64,000 nucleotides of DNA from an uncultured Bradyrhizobium sp. (lineage in GTDB: Bacteria; Pseudomonadota; Alphaproteobacteria; Rhizobiales; Xanthobacteraceae): positions 248,001 to 312,000 of the forward strand of contig NZ_CANSMR010000003.1 in NCBI RefSeq assembly GCF_947648125.1. Reading direction: 5' to 3'. A model generated the notes under the pieces. That model was not told the origin of the DNA, did no database searches, and was given only the letters and a program-made list of their open reading frames with translations. The stretch's first letter is position 1. Every line of letters begins with the position of its first letter. Below are positions 45,328-54,040 of this stretch, one piece after another. A program made the position numbers and the translations under genes.

Positions 45328-46569
45328 CTAGCGCTGCACGACGTGCTGGTTGGTTTCAGTGGATGCCTGTTGCATGCCGCGCGCGCCCATCTCGGCGACT
45401 TCCATCTTCAGAAGTGCGCCGGGACGCACGCGCTGCAGGCCGTTGACGACGATGCGGTCGCCAGACTTCAGGCCGGCGGTGACGATCCGCAGGCCATCGA
45501 CAGCGCCGCCAAGCGTAACGGAGCGATAGACGGCGCGGCTGTCGTCGCCGACCAGCATGACGAACTTCTTGTCCTGGTCGGTACCGACGGCGCGCTCGTC
45601 GATCAGCACCAGCGTCTGCTGCTTGGGCTGGCCCATGCGCACGCGGGCGAACTGTCCCGGGATCAACCGGCCGTCTTCGTTCTTGAACACGGCGCGGACG
45701 CGGATCGTGCCGCTCTGCCCGTTGACCTGGTTGTCGATCAGCTGGATGTGCCCCTTGGCGCTGAGGCCGCCCGACGTCACCATGTCGACCGGGATCTGAT
45801 CGAGGTTGCCGCGCTTGCCGGAGGCGTCCGCGATCGAATTCAGCGCGCGCAGCACGACCTCCTCATCGGCATCGAAGCTCGCATAGATCGGATTGATCGA
45901 GACCAGCGAAGTCAGGACCGGCGAGGATGTCCCTGCCGCGACGAGATTGCCGACGGTGACCTCGATCCGGCCGACCCGGCCGTCGACCGGTGCGCGGACC
46001 TCGGTGTAGTCGAGGTTGAGCTTTGCGGTCTGCAACGCGGCTTCGGCGGCCTTGACGTTGGCGATCGCCTCGCGATTGGCGTTGTCGCGCTGGTCGAAAT
46101 CGCGCTTGGTCACGATGTTGTTGCCGACCAGCTGGGCGCCGCGCTCGACTTCACTCGTGGTGAACACCACGCGAGCCTTGGCTGCCTCGAGCTGCGCCTG
46201 GGCCCGGTCGACCTCGGCCGCGTAAGGCGCGGGGTCGATCTTGAACAGGATGTCGCCGGACTTCACCAGCGCGCCCTCGGTGAAATTCGTCGCCAGGATC
46301 GCGCCCGCCACCCGCGGCCGCAGCTGGACGCGGTCGACGGCCTCGAGCCGGCCCGAGAAGTCATCGAACAAGGTGGTCGGCCGCGGCTGGATCACGGCGA
46401 CGGTCACCGGCACCGCCGGTTCAGGGGCGGCGGCCGCGGTCGCCTGCGCAGCGTGGAAATAGTGGCCGGTCGCGATCGAACCGGCCACCGCGACGGCGCC
46501 GAGGATCACGACGCCGCCGACGACGCGTCGGAAACGGCCGGAACGGGGATTTTGGGTTGACGAGGGCAT
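45328..46569 (-). CDS. RND efflux periplasmic adaptor subunit (membrane fusion protein)
   Basis: 413 residues. N-terminal membrane anchor (about 15-34), a lipoyl-like half (LRPRVAGAILATNFTEGALVKSGDILFKIDP), a long alpha-helical hairpin (100-175, AEVDRAQAQLEAAKARV..), a second lipoyl half (RAPVDGRVGRIEV) and beta-barrel domains. It bridges the RND permease and an outer-membrane channel. Its start is 15 bases from a 22-bp palindrome that is likely bound by the divergent TetR-type regulator. Same-strand operon with the permease. Confidence 0.95.
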   Translation of the reverse strand: MPSSTQNPRSGRFRRVVGGVVILGAVAVAGSIATGHYFHAAQATAAAAPEPAVPVTVAVIQPRPTTLFDDFSGRLEAVDRVQLRPRVAGAILATNFTEGALVKSGDILFKIDPAPYAAEVDRAQAQLEAAKARVVFTTSEVERGAQLVGNNIVTKRDFDQRDNANREAIANVKAAEAALQTAKLNLDYTEVRAPVDGRVGRIEVTVGNLVAAGTSSPVLTSLVSINPIYASFDADEEVVLRALNSIADASGKRGNLDQIPVDMVTSGGLSAKGHIQLIDNQVNGQSGTIRVRAVFKNEDGRLIPGQFARVRMGQPKQQTLVLIDERAVGTDQDKKFVMLVGDDSRAVYRSVTLGGAVDGLRIVTAGLKSGDRIVVNGLQRVRPGALLKMEVAEMGARGMQQASTETNQHVVQR

Positions 46570-46584
46570 TCACGCGCTCCAGAT

Positions 46585-46606
46585 ATCTGTAGTGTTCACT
46601 ACAGAT
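46585..46606. promoter_or_regulatory. Probable TetR-family operator (22-bp palindrome)
   Basis: ATCTGTAGTG-TT-CACTACAGAT: perfect 10-base arms around two bases. It lies 15 bases before the RND adaptor start and about 170 bases before the TetR gene, in the common intergenic region, so one site could control the efflux operon directly. A second, shorter palindrome GATAC-TTAT-GTATC is at 46631-46644. Confidence 0.75.
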
Positions 46607-46773
46607 GTGGAGCTGGACGCCGGTCCGCAAGATACTTATGTATCGAGCACTATGAATTTATTATCTCATTCGTGGGGAAATGGGAAGTCGCGGAAAAACA
46701 TCACGTGCAACAAGAGGATAAGCTAGGGACAATCCGTCAGAGAAACGGCACCCGGCTTACGGAGTAACGAAAA

Positions 46774-47373
46774 ATGGGAATGGGACGCCCCCGCGCCTTC
46801 GACGCGGACGCCGCTTTGGACCGGGCCATGGACGTGTTCTGGCGCCACGGTTACGAGGGCACGACGATCGCGCAGCTCACCGAGGCCATGAGCATCAATC
46901 CGCCCAGCCTCTACGCCGCCTTCGGCAGCAAGGAAGGCCTGCTGAAGGCCGCGCTCGACCGCTACACCGAAAGGCGCGACGCCTGGATGGAAAAGGTTGT
47001 GGGCGCCTCGACCGCGCGAGAGGTGGCCGAACGATTCCTGATGGAGCACGCGGACGCCCAGACCGATCCCGCCAACCCGCCCGGTTGCCTGCTGGTCCAG
47101 GGCGGCCTTGCCTGCGGCACCGGCTCGGAAAATGTTCCATTCGAACTGGCGGCGCGCCGCACCCGCACCGAAGACCAGTTGCGCGAACGCTTTGTCCGCG
47201 CCAAGGGCGAACGCGACCTGGGCGAAAATGCCGATCCGGCCATGCTTGCCCGCTATCTCTCTGCGGTCACGTCGGGCATGTGCGTGATGGCCTCCTCGGG
47301 CGCCGACCGCAACGCGCTGCGCGAGATCGCTGCGGTCTCGCTGAAGGCGTTCGATGAGCAGGCGAAGGCATAG
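46774..47373 (+). CDS. TetR/AcrR family transcriptional regulator
   Basis: 199 residues. The N-terminal helix-turn-helix (MGRPRAFDADAALDRAMDVFWRHGYEGTTIAQL then INPPSLYAAFGSKEGLL) is characteristic. The C-terminal ligand part is helical with GCLLVQGGLACGTGSEN near the middle. It diverges from the RND operon and most likely represses it, binding the 22-bp palindrome and releasing when a substrate binds. The C-terminal domain resembles the subgroup that controls efflux genes in rhizobia. Confidence 0.93.
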   Translation: MGMGRPRAFDADAALDRAMDVFWRHGYEGTTIAQLTEAMSINPPSLYAAFGSKEGLLKAALDRYTERRDAWMEKVVGASTAREVAERFLMEHADAQTDPANPPGCLLVQGGLACGTGSENVPFELAARRTRTEDQLRERFVRAKGERDLGENADPAMLARYLSAVTSGMCVMASSGADRNALREIAAVSLKAFDEQAKA

Positions 47374-47377
47374 CCCC

Positions 47378-47463
47378 GTCATTGCGAGGAGCGAAGCGAC
47401 GAAGCAATCCATGCCTCCGTTCGTGCGGTGATAGTGGATTGCTTCGCTTCGCTCGCAATGACG
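47378..47463. repeat. Palindromic repeat, CGTCATTGCGAGGAGCG type, copy 3
   Basis: CGTCATTGCGAGGAGCGAAG, then GCGACGAAGCAATCC, and the reverse complement after a 23-base centre, ending CGCAATGACG. It separates the convergent tetR and PNPOx-like genes. Confidence 0.85.
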
Positions 47464-47494
47464 GCGGCAAGGGCTCGACAATCGCCCGGCCGAA

Positions 47495-48106
47495 TCACCA
47501 CATCGTCTGGCGCGCGCGCTCCGGCCATTCGCGATCGTATTTCTCGCCGCCGACCGTGTGCTCACTCATCTCAGCGAGGATCTGGCCCGGCGTCGGCAAA
47601 GCTTTTGGATCCACCCGCTTGTCCGGGTTCCAGAGGTCGGAGCGCACGATCGCGCGGGCGCACTGGAAGTAGATCTCGTCCACATTCATCACGATCACCG
47701 TGCGCGGGGCCTTGCCTTCCATCTTGAAGGAGGCGAGCAGCTCCGGCTCGGCCGAGACATAGGCGCGGCCGTTGACGCGCAGCGTGCTTCCCGAGCCCGG
47801 GATCAGGAACAGCAGCCCGACGCGAGGATCGCGCACGATGTTGCGCAGCGAATCGCAGCGATTGTTGCCGCGGCGATCCGGCATCATCAGCGTTTTCGCA
47901 TCATGGATGCGCACGAAGCCCGGCAGGTCGCCGCGCGGCGAGCAATCGAGTCCCTCGGGCCCTGAGGTCGCAAGCGACACGAACGGCGACTTCTCGATGA
48001 GCACACGATAGAGCGGCGTCACGTGATCGGCGACCTTCACGGTCGACGCGTCGTTCGGAAAGCCGTAGATCGCCTCAAGCTGCTCGATCGTGGAAATCAC
48101 CGACAT
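47495..48106 (-). CDS. Pyridoxamine 5'-phosphate oxidase-related flavoprotein
   Basis: 203 residues. A split-barrel FMN-binding fold: SPFVSLATSGPEGLDCSPRGDLPGFV, LMMPDRRGNNRCDSLRNIV and LRVNGRAYVS. The family (MSMEG_1061-like) reduces or binds small molecules using FMN or F420; some act on heme or vitamins. It is not pdxH, which is elsewhere in the window. It is encoded next to the phn island but on the same strand, with a dispersed repeat between it and phnN. Confidence 0.85.
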   Translation of the reverse strand: MSVISTIEQLEAIYGFPNDASTVKVADHVTPLYRVLIEKSPFVSLATSGPEGLDCSPRGDLPGFVRIHDAKTLMMPDRRGNNRCDSLRNIVRDPRVGLLFLIPGSGSTLRVNGRAYVSAEPELLASFKMEGKAPRTVIVMNVDEIYFQCARAIVRSDLWNPDKRVDPKALPTPGQILAEMSEHTVGGEKYDREWPERARQTMW

Positions 48107-48133
48107 TCGTGCTGTTCTCCTCGCTTCTTTCTT

Positions 48134-48183
48134 GACGCGTTTTCTTCACGCGAACCGGTATCCACTTCGCTCGAAAACGCTCT
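48134..48183 (+). repeat. Dispersed palindromic element, copy 3
   Basis: GACGCGTTTTCTTCACGCGA ... GCTCGAAAACGCTCT. Its right end overlaps the phnN stop codon (TAG on the minus strand, 48182-48184), so the element is inserted exactly at the end of phnN. Confidence 0.85.
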
Positions 48184-48778
48184 AGTCGTCCCAGCGCTCG
48201 CCCTTGATGATGCGGACAAGCTGTCGCGCGTGATATTCGGCGGTGCCGGAATTGACGATGGTGAAATCGGGCGTCGACGTGCTTTCGTCGACGGTGCGGG
48301 CCAGCCGCTGCGCGAGCAGCCCGTCGCTGCTGCGTGCCCGCATCGCGAGCCGCGCTGCGAGCACATCCGGCGGCGCCGTAATCGAGACAACCACGGCATT
48401 GGCGTAGTTGCGGCGGGCGGCTGCGATCACCGTGCGGGAGACATTTGCGATCACGGTGCGCCCGGCACTGATTTCGTCGTTGATCGCCCGCGACAGCGCA
48501 TAACGATGGCCGTGAGCTTCCCAGTGCATGGCGTAGTCGCCGGCGGCGACCGCACGCTGGAAGGCGTCCGCGCTGACCTCCTCATTGTCCTCCGACGACG
48601 AGGCCTGGCGAGTGATCAGGCGACGGGGAAACACGATGCTATGATCGCCGGTGCAGGCCGCCTTCGCCAGCCCCAGCAGCGTGTCCTTGCCGGCGCCGCT
48701 CGGACCGACCACCAGGATCAACCGGCCGGGACCGATCGTGCTGGCGTGTTGCGCGGCGACGGCAGGGACTTCGCTCAT
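48182..48778 (-). CDS. phnN: Ribose 1,5-bisphosphokinase
   Basis: 198 residues. PhnN phosphorylates ribose 1,5-bisphosphate to PRPP, closing the C-P lyase pathway. The P-loop GPSGAGKDTL is at about 25-34, and the guanylate-kinase-like fold is apparent in RRLITR and the YAMHWEAHGHRYAL substrate segment. Overlaps the phnM stop by four bases (ATGA). Its presence implies that ribose 1,5-bisphosphate is produced in this cell, which normally needs a PhnP-type phosphodiesterase. Confidence 0.94.
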   Translation of the reverse strand: MSEVPAVAAQHASTIGPGRLILVVGPSGAGKDTLLGLAKAACTGDHSIVFPRRLITRQASSSEDNEEVSADAFQRAVAAGDYAMHWEAHGHRYALSRAINDEISAGRTVIANVSRTVIAAARRNYANAVVVSITAPPDVLAARLAMRARSSDGLLAQRLARTVDESTSTPDFTIVNSGTAEYHARQLVRIIKGERWDD

Positions 48779-49929
48779 GCGACCCTGGCTCCTTCGCGCC
48801 AGACGCTGCGCACCACAGGCAGATCGCGCGCGACATGCACGCGGATCAGATCCGCGCGCCTGCCGACCGCGATCTCGCCGCGATCGGTTAGCCCGACCGC
48901 CTCGGCCGGCGTCTTGGTCACTGTGCGCACGGCGGAGGCGAGATCGATTGCCGGCACATGCCGCGGCAGTTGCAGTGCCGCCATCAGCAGGCTGGAGGGG
49001 ATGTAGTCCGACGACAGGATATCGAGCATGCCCTCATTGGCGAGATCGACGGCGGCGATATTGCCAGAGTGCGAGCCGCCGCGCACCACGTTCGGCGCGC
49101 CCATCAGGATGTCGATGCCGGCGGCGTGCAGACCGCGCGCGGCTTCCATCGTGGTCGGAAATTCCGCGACCGCGACCTTGTCATTGACGGCGTCGAGCAC
49201 GTTCTCATCCGTGGTGTCGTCGTGGCTCGCCAGCGGTATCCTGTACTCATGCGCCAGCGCGACGATCGCGCGGGTGTTCGCCACCGCATATTCCTTCTGA
49301 TAGGCGAAACGCCGGGCGAACAGCACGTCGAGCTGGGCGTCGGTCATGCCGCCGCCCTTACCGCGGTAGTAATCGCGCAGCTTCACCTCGTCGCGGAACT
49401 GGCGCTGGCCCGGCGTATGATCCATCAGCGACATCAGCCGCACGTCCGGCCGGTCGATCAGCTCCTTGGCCTCTGCGACGACATCCGGCATCGGCACTTC
49501 GCAGCGCAGATGCAGGAAGTGATCGGCGCGCAGCAGATTCTCCTCGCGCGCGGCCGAGATCGCCGCCGCCAGCACGCCGGCACGGCCGTCGACGTCCTCG
49601 GCACCGTCCTCGCGCCAGACCCGCAGCGAATCCAGCACCGTGGTGATGCCCGAGGTCGCGAGCTGCCCGTCATAGGAGATCACGGCAGCGACCGGATTCC
49701 AGAACACCTTCGGCCGCGGCACGTAGTGCATCTCGAGATGGTCGGTGTGCAGCTCGATCAGGCCGGGCATCAACAGATCACCGCCGGCGTCCTCCGCCGC
49801 TTCGGGCGCCCTGCCCTCGCCGAACTCGGCGATCTTGCCATCAGCGATCGCGACCCAGCCCTGCTCGATCACGCGATCGGCGAGGACCAGCCGGGCGTTG
49901 CCGATGATGGTGTCTTGCTTCGCAGTCAT
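48775..49929 (-). CDS. phnM: Alpha-D-ribose 1-methylphosphonate 5-triphosphate diphosphatase (first copy)
   Basis: 384 residues. PhnM hydrolyses ribose-alkylphosphonate 5-triphosphate to 5-phosphate plus pyrophosphate. The amidohydrolase-like metal site is seen in LIELHTDHLEMH near residue 60 and in [25 protein letters not shown] and SSDYIPSSLL near 300 are the family marks. It is in the middle of the minus-strand phn operon, 13 bases after phnL. A second, divergent copy is present at 59876-61048. Confidence 0.94.
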   Translation of the reverse strand: MTAKQDTIIGNARLVLADRVIEQGWVAIADGKIAEFGEGRAPEAAEDAGGDLLMPGLIELHTDHLEMHYVPRPKVFWNPVAAVISYDGQLATSGITTVLDSLRVWREDGAEDVDGRAGVLAAAISAAREENLLRADHFLHLRCEVPMPDVVAEAKELIDRPDVRLMSLMDHTPGQRQFRDEVKLRDYYRGKGGGMTDAQLDVLFARRFAYQKEYAVANTRAIVALAHEYRIPLASHDDTTDENVLDAVNDKVAVAEFPTTMEAARGLHAAGIDILMGAPNVVRGGSHSGNIAAVDLANEGMLDILSSDYIPSSLLMAALQLPRHVPAIDLASAVRTVTKTPAEAVGLTDRGEIAVGRRADLIRVHVARDLPVVRSVWREGARVA

Positions 49930-49942
49930 TTCAAACAGTCCT

Positions 49943-50653
49943 TCAGGCAGCAGCCGCGAACGAAGTCACGTCCACGATACGGTCGGCAATCAGATGGCGG
50001 ATTTCGTCGTCATGGACAATCGCGACCATCGCGACGCCCTTGGTCTTTTTCTCCGCAATCAGTTCGACCACCACTGCGCGATTCGCCGCATCGAGCGAAG
50101 CGGTCGGCTCGTCCAGCAGCAGGATCGGCAGGTCCGAGATGAAGCCGCGCGCAATGTTGACGCGCTGCTGCTCGCCGCCGGAGAAGGTCGAGGGCGGCAA
50201 GGTCCACAGCCGCTCCGGGATGTTGAGTCGGCGCAACAGTCTCCCGGCGCGTTCGCGGGCTTCCTCGCGCGCCACGCCGTTGACGATCAACGGCTCGGCG
50301 ACGACGTCGATCGTCGCCACCCGCGGCACCGCGCGCAGGAACTGGCTGACATAGCCGATCGTCGAGCGGCGGATGCTCAGCACCTGGCGCGGCTCGGCGG
50401 TCGCGAGGTCAACAACCTTGCCGCGATGGCGGATTCCGATCCGGCCGCTGTCGCAGCGATAATTGCCGAAGATCATCTTCAGGATCGAGGATTTGCCGGC
50501 GCCCGACGGGCCCGACAGCACCACGCATTCGCCCGGATCGGCGTGGAACGAGACGCCGCGCACCACGGGCAGCTCGACGCCGCCTTGCAGATGCATGGTG
50601 AAGGTCTTCTCGGCGTTGGCAAGTTCGATCATCGCGGTCATTGGCAAGCTCAT
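49943..50653 (-). CDS. phnL: Phosphonate C-P lyase system ABC-type subunit PhnL
   Basis: 236 residues. ABC ATPase motifs: Walker A GPSGAGKSS, signature TFSGGEQQRVN, Walker B LLLDEPTASLD. PhnL is not a transporter partner; with PhnK it binds the C-P lyase core complex and couples ATP to it. A start codon is uncertain between ATG 50653 (overlapping phnK by four bases) and ATG 50632 (MIELANAEKTF), because MSLPMTA is not needed for the fold. Confidence 0.93.
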   Translation of the reverse strand: MSLPMTAMIELANAEKTFTMHLQGGVELPVVRGVSFHADPGECVVLSGPSGAGKSSILKMIFGNYRCDSGRIGIRHRGKVVDLATAEPRQVLSIRRSTIGYVSQFLRAVPRVATIDVVAEPLIVNGVAREEARERAGRLLRRLNIPERLWTLPPSTFSGGEQQRVNIARGFISDLPILLLDEPTASLDAANRAVVVELIAEKKTKGVAMVAIVHDDEIRHLIADRIVDVTSFAAAA

Positions 50654-51447
50654 GGCGGCAGTATCGAGGAAACGAGCAGCTGGGTATAGGGCTCGCGGGG
50701 ATCGTCGAGCACCTGGTCGGTAAGACCGGTCTCGATGACGCGGCCGCCCTTCATCACCATCACGCGATGCGACAGCAGGCGCGCGACCGCGAGATCGTGG
50801 GTCACGACGATGGCGGCAAGGCCGAGCTCGCTGACGAGGTTGCGCATCAGGTCGAGCAGGCGCGCCTGCACCGAGACGTCGAGGCCGCCGGTCGGCTCGT
50901 CCATGAACACCAGCCGCGGCTCGGTGACGAGGTTGCGCGCGATCTGCAGCCGCTGCCGCATGCCGCCGGAATAGGTCTTCGGCGCATCGTCGATGCGGCC
51001 GACATCGATCTCGACCCGATCGAGCCAGGTCGATGCGGTGTCGCGGATTCGGCCGTAGTGATTCCAGCCGACCGCCATCAGCCGCTCGCCGACATTGGCG
51101 CCGGCCGAGACGCCCATGCGCAATCCCTGCGCCGGGTCCTGATGCACAAAACCCCAGTCGGTGCGGAACAGGAAGCGACGCTCCGCTTCGCCGAGTTCGG
51201 CGAGATCGCGCAGCACGCCGTCGCGCATCCGGTAGGACACCCGTCCCGCGCTCGGCGCGAGCTGCGCGGAAAGCAGTTGCAGCAGCGTCGACTTGCCCGA
51301 CCCGGACTCGCCGACGATCGCCAGCACCTCACCGGGATAGAGCGCGAACGAGACGTCGCGGCAGGCCGGGAGCCGGCCGTAGTTCTTGGCAAGCCCCTCG
51401 GCCACCAGCAGCGGCTGATCGTTGTCGAGGCCGACGAGCTCAGACAT
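50650..51447 (-). CDS. phnK: Phosphonate C-P lyase system ABC-type subunit PhnK
   Basis: 265 residues. ABC motifs: Walker A GESGSGKST, signature YSGGMRQRLQ, Walker B LVFMDEPTGGLD. PhnK binds directly to PhnJ in the PhnGHIJ core and is needed for C-P cleavage. It overlaps phnJ by eight bases and phnL by four, indicating tight translational coupling. Confidence 0.95.
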   Translation of the reverse strand: MSELVGLDNDQPLLVAEGLAKNYGRLPACRDVSFALYPGEVLAIVGESGSGKSTLLQLLSAQLAPSAGRVSYRMRDGVLRDLAELGEAERRFLFRTDWGFVHQDPAQGLRMGVSAGANVGERLMAVGWNHYGRIRDTASTWLDRVEIDVGRIDDAPKTYSGGMRQRLQIARNLVTEPRLVFMDEPTGGLDVSVQARLLDLMRNLVSELGLAAIVVTHDLAVARLLSHRVMVMKGGRVIETGLTDQVLDDPREPYTQLLVSSILPP

Positions 51448-52324
51448 GCGCCTTCTCCTTGTGCGGCGCCGCGCTCTCGGTGCCGAAATAGCCGGCCGCC
51501 TGGCGCTGCTCGCAGAAGTCGGTATCGGAGCAGACGAACATCCGCCCGCCCTTGTCGTCGGTGACGATCTCGTCGAGATAGGAATTATCGGCGCCGCACA
51601 GCGCGCAGGGCGCGTCGAAGCGGTAGCGCGTGAACGGGTGATCCTCGAAATCCAGCGAGACCACGGTGGTGTAGGGCGGGATCGCGTAGATGCGCTTCTC
51701 GCGGCCGGCGCCGAACAGCTGCAGCGCCGCGCAATTGTCCATCTTCGGATTGTCGAATTTCGGGGTCGGCGACGGGTCCATCACGTAGCGCGCATTCACC
51801 TTCACCGGGTAGGCGTAGGCGGTCGCGATGTGGCCGAAGCGCGCGATATCCTCGTAGAGCTTGACGTGCATCAGCCCGTATTCGGCGAGCGCGTGCATGC
51901 GTCGCGTCTCGGTCTCGCGCGGCTCCAGGAAGCGCAGCGGTTCGGGGATCGGCACCTGATAGACCAGCACCTGCCCGGCGTGCAGCGACGCTTCGGGAAT
52001 GCGATGCCGGGTCTGGATCACGGTCGCGTCCGTGGTCGAGGTCGTGGTCGCGACCCCCGCGGTCTTGCCGAAGAATTTGCGGATCGAGATCGCGTTGGTG
52101 GTGTCGTCCGAACCCTGGTCGATCACCTTCAGCACGTCATCGGGCCCGAGGATCGCCGCCGTCACCTGCACGCCGCCAGTGCCCCAGCCATAGGGCATCG
52201 GCATCTCGCGACTGGCGAACGGCACCTGATAGCCGGGGATCGCAATCGCCTTCAGGATCGCGCGGCGGATCATCCGCTTGGTCTGCTCGTCGAGATAGGC
52301 GAAATTGTATGTCGGCGCGTTCAT
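51440..52324 (-). CDS. phnJ: C-P lyase catalytic subunit PhnJ
   Basis: 294 residues. PhnJ is a radical SAM enzyme that breaks the C-P bond of ribose alkylphosphonate, releasing alkane. The four conserved cysteines are C240, C243, C265 and C271, corresponding to C241/C244/C266/C272 in the E. coli protein; the radical-bearing glycine is Gly31 (Gly32 in E. coli) in AIPGYQVPFASRE. All required residues are present, so the enzyme should be active. The gene overlaps phnI by four bases and phnK by eight. Confidence 0.97.
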   Translation of the reverse strand: MNAPTYNFAYLDEQTKRMIRRAILKAIAIPGYQVPFASREMPMPYGWGTGGVQVTAAILGPDDVLKVIDQGSDDTTNAISIRKFFGKTAGVATTTSTTDATVIQTRHRIPEASLHAGQVLVYQVPIPEPLRFLEPRETETRRMHALAEYGLMHVKLYEDIARFGHIATAYAYPVKVNARYVMDPSPTPKFDNPKMDNCAALQLFGAGREKRIYAIPPYTTVVSLDFEDHPFTRYRFDAPCALCGADNSYLDEIVTDDKGGRMFVCSDTDFCEQRQAAGYFGTESAAPHKEKAHV

Positions 52325-53424
52325 TCCGCGGCCTCCTGCATTTCCACGGCCGCGTTGGCTTCCGCGAACTCCTGCCGCAGCTTGCGCAGCAGGCCGAGCT
52401 CGGACTGGAAGTCGACGTAGTGCGGCAGCTTGAGATGCTCGACGAAGCCGGTCGACTGCACATTGTCGGAGTGCGACATCACGAATTCCTCATCCTGCGC
52501 CGGCGCCCCCGCCTCCTCGCCGAGCTCGCGTGCGCGCAGCGCGCGATCGACCAGCGCCATCGACATGGTCTTGCGCTCGCTCTGGCCGAAGGCGAGGCCG
52601 TAGCCGCGGGTGAAGCACGGCGCCTCGGTCGTCGAGCCCTTGAACTGGTTGACCATCTGACACTCGGTCAGTTCGATCGAACCGAGCGGCACCGCGAAGC
52701 CGACGTCCTCGGCCGAGAATTCGACCTCGACCTCGCCGAAGCGGATCTCGCCGGCGAAGGGATGGTTGCGGCCGTAGCCGCGCTGCGTCGAATAGCCGAG
52801 TGCGAGCAGGAAGCCCTCGTCGCCGCGCGCCAGATTCTGCAGCCGCAGATCGCGATCGGCCGGGAAGCTCAGCGGCTCGCGCGTGAGGTCGCCGACCGCC
52901 GCGTCGCTATCGGCCTGCGGCGACGTTTCGATCAAGCCGTCGCGGCCAAGGATGTCGGTGACCCGCGGCGTTGACGCCTGCGAGGCTTCCGCGGTCATCG
53001 GCTGTTCCGGCACAAAGCCTTCAGCAAGCTGCGGGTCGAGCAGACGATGGGTGTAATCGAAGGTCGGCCCCAGGATCTGGCCGCCCGGAACGTCCTTGAA
53101 GGTCGAGGAGATGCGCCGCCGCACCTGCATCTCGCCGGTGTTGACCGGCTCGGTGGCGCCGAAACGCGGCAGCGTCGCGCGGAAGGCGCGAACCAGGAAG
53201 ATCGCCTCGATCATGTCGCCGCGCGCCTGCTTGATCGCGAGCGCCGCGAGCTCGCGGTCGTAGAGCGAGCCTTCGGTCATCACGCGGTCGACGCCGAGCG
53301 CGAGCTGCTCGGAGATCTGCGCCAGCGTCACCTCGGGCACATCGCGATCGCCGCGCCGCTCATGCGCCAGCAGCCGATGAGCGTTCTCGATGGCGCGCTC
53401 GCCTCCCTTGACGGCTACATACAT
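52321..53424 (-). CDS. phnI: C-P lyase complex subunit PhnI
   Basis: 367 residues. PhnI joins the phosphonate to the ribose of ATP, displacing adenine, as part of PhnGHIJ. The MYVAVKGGERAIENAHRLLA start and the GYGRNHPFAGEIRFGEVEVEF segment are conserved. It overlaps phnJ by four bases and follows phnH by three. Confidence 0.95.
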   Translation of the reverse strand: MYVAVKGGERAIENAHRLLAHERRGDRDVPEVTLAQISEQLALGVDRVMTEGSLYDRELAALAIKQARGDMIEAIFLVRAFRATLPRFGATEPVNTGEMQVRRRISSTFKDVPGGQILGPTFDYTHRLLDPQLAEGFVPEQPMTAEASQASTPRVTDILGRDGLIETSPQADSDAAVGDLTREPLSFPADRDLRLQNLARGDEGFLLALGYSTQRGYGRNHPFAGEIRFGEVEVEFSAEDVGFAVPLGSIELTECQMVNQFKGSTTEAPCFTRGYGLAFGQSERKTMSMALVDRALRARELGEEAGAPAQDEEFVMSHSDNVQSTGFVEHLKLPHYVDFQSELGLLRKLRQEFAEANAAVEMQEAAE

Positions 53425-53427
53425 CGC

Positions 53428-54036
53428 TCACACTCCGCTTGCCATCAGCCGCGTGGTGCGCGGGATCGCGACAATCTTGTCGTCATGGACCAGCACGACG
53501 TCGATGCCGCGCGGGAACAGCGCTTCATTGATCGACAGCCGCTGGAACAGGTCGCGCGGCTTGATCATCGCCTGCAACAGTGCGCTGCCGTCGATGCCGG
53601 GCCCCTTCAGCTCGAAGGCCGGTCCTTGCGTCAGGCTGTCGACCTGCAGGATCAGCGTGGTCGACCGGTCAGGATATTCGCTGCTGCCGAACGCGAAACG
53701 CTCGAGCGCCGGCAGGTTCGCCGCATCGCCGATCAGCGCGAAGCTTGCGATCGAGGAATCCGTAACCACCGGCGCGCTGGCGTGAAACTTCAGCCAGCGA
53801 GCGACATCCGGCGTCGCCGACATCGCGGCGTCGAGCCAGATCGGCGTGTCGTGATCGAACAGCGTCAGCGCGATCGCGGCCGAGCCGCGCATCATGCCGG
53901 CGGGCGTTCCGACATCAGCGGCGACGCGCTGCACGCTGCCCGGGCGCGCCATCGCATCCATCACGGAGCGGAACGTGGACTGCGCCGACAGCACCTTGTC
54001 GGCAAACCCTGCGGGCATTTCGGCAATCGTCGTCAT
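53428..54036 (-). CDS. phnH: C-P lyase complex subunit PhnH
   Basis: 202 residues from ATG 54036, four bases after the phnG stop. PhnH is a pyridoxal-kinase-like subunit of the C-P lyase core that helps bind the nucleotide substrate. Conserved pieces include FRSVMDAMARPG, LTLFDHDTPIWLD and the C-terminal FPRGIDVVLV. The upstream in-frame ATG at 54120 lies in phnG and is rejected. Confidence 0.95.
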   Translation of the reverse strand: MTTIAEMPAGFADKVLSAQSTFRSVMDAMARPGSVQRVAADVGTPAGMMRGSAAIALTLFDHDTPIWLDAAMSATPDVARWLKFHASAPVVTDSSIASFALIGDAANLPALERFAFGSSEYPDRSTTLILQVDSLTQGPAFELKGPGIDGSALLQAMIKPRDLFQRLSINEALFPRGIDVVLVHDDKIVAIPRTTRLMASGV

Positions 54037-54040
54037 TGCA

